From an uncultured Oscillospiraceae bacterium (GTDB lineage: Bacteria; Bacillota_A; Clostridia; Oscillospirales; Oscillospiraceae), in assembly GCA_944386965.1 (NCBI GenBank), contig CALXDE010000261.1:1-5337 (forward strand): 5,337 nt of DNA. The letters run 5' to 3'. The translations under genes were made by a program, and so were the position numbers. Below the pieces are notes generated by a model, which saw nothing but the letters and a program-made list of their open reading frames with translations, did no database searches and had not been told where the DNA came from. Below are positions 5,320 through 5,337 of this stretch, piece after piece (the stretch's first letter is position 1; the number at the start of each line of letters is the position of its first letter).

Positions 5320-5320
5320 C

Positions 5321-5337
5321 TACTTTACGAATTGAAG
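5321..5337. repeat. Right inverted repeat of candidate element (17 bp, cut by window end)
   Basis: TACTTTACGAATTGAAG is the exact reverse complement of 1603-1619. The match reaches the last base of the window, so the repeat may be longer. It lies 1 nt after the terminator tail. Confidence 0.75.

Larger units (their letters stand above)
1603..5337. mobile_element. Candidate IS4-family transposon with regulator and cargo genes
   Basis: This AT-rich segment of about 3.7 kb is bounded by an exact 17-bp inverted repeat (1603-1619 and 5321-5337) and abuts GC-rich host DNA. It holds a complete-looking IS4-family transposase, a divergent XRE regulator, four cargo genes co-directional with the transposase, and one small convergent ORF. 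There is no room for an IS end between the transposase stop and the first cargo gene: the cargo ribosome-binding site starts 4 nt after the stop. So the cargo appears integral rather than neighbouring. Hairpins lie just inside both repeat copies. Cargo-bearing relatives are known for IS231-like IS4 elements (mobile insertion cassettes), so the idea has precedent. The right outer edge falls at the window end, so neither the full terminal repeat nor a target-site duplication can be seen. Boundaries are inferred. Confidence 0.62.

Noticed and set aside
1..5337. CRISPR arrays, tRNA or rRNA genes
   Set aside because: No regularly spaced direct repeats, cloverleaf-like tRNA signatures or rRNA segments were seen on either strand.

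Overview
The window joins two stretches of DNA with clearly different base composition. Positions 1 to about 1600 are GC-rich, with strong Shine-Dalgarno sites and a T-box leader. This points to a GC-rich Gram-positive host, probably a Clostridia/Oscillospirales-type gut Firmicute; the lineage is inferred from style, not from a marker phylogeny. Positions about 1603 to 5337 are AT-rich and look like a mobile element that entered just upstream of a housekeeping operon.

Housekeeping side (all minus strand, read right to left): a textbook -35/-10 promoter with a 17-bp spacer (1555-1583); a T-box leader with a probable UAC (Tyr) specifier and a terminator/antiterminator (1267-1548); a dihydrofolate-reductase/RibD-C-like oxidoreductase (659-1195); and the first half of tyrosyl-tRNA synthetase, tyrS (1-617, running off the window). 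The T-box should sense uncharged tRNA-Tyr and control both genes. The odd part is the reductase lying between the leader and tyrS.

Element side: an exact 17-bp inverted repeat lies at 1603-1619 and 5321-5337, and a hairpin sits just inside each copy. Between them are, from left to right: a small plus-strand ORF with a perfect Shine-Dalgarno site but an AUU where AUG is expected (1669-1818); a minus-strand run of four cargo genes, namely a zinc-ribbon protein (1808-2041), a 52-aa two-helix membrane peptide (2100-2258), a 115-aa two-helix membrane protein (2300-2647) and a lipoprotein with a bacterial Ig-like domain (2669-3331); an IS4-family DDE transposase (3351-4769); and a divergent XRE-type repressor-like gene (4897-5289) closed by a terminator. 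The lipoprotein ribosome-binding site begins 4 nt after the transposase stop, so transposase and cargo appear to form one transcription unit. A shared intergenic region with repeated TATAGT half-sites is a good candidate for control by the XRE protein.

The best candidate for something new is this whole 3.7-kb unit: an IS4-type transposon carrying its own XRE regulator and a membrane/lipoprotein cargo module. A second candidate is a 20-bp RNA stem that hides the ribosome-binding site of the zinc-ribbon gene. The right end of the element coincides with the window end, so its outer boundary and any target-site duplication cannot be checked here.
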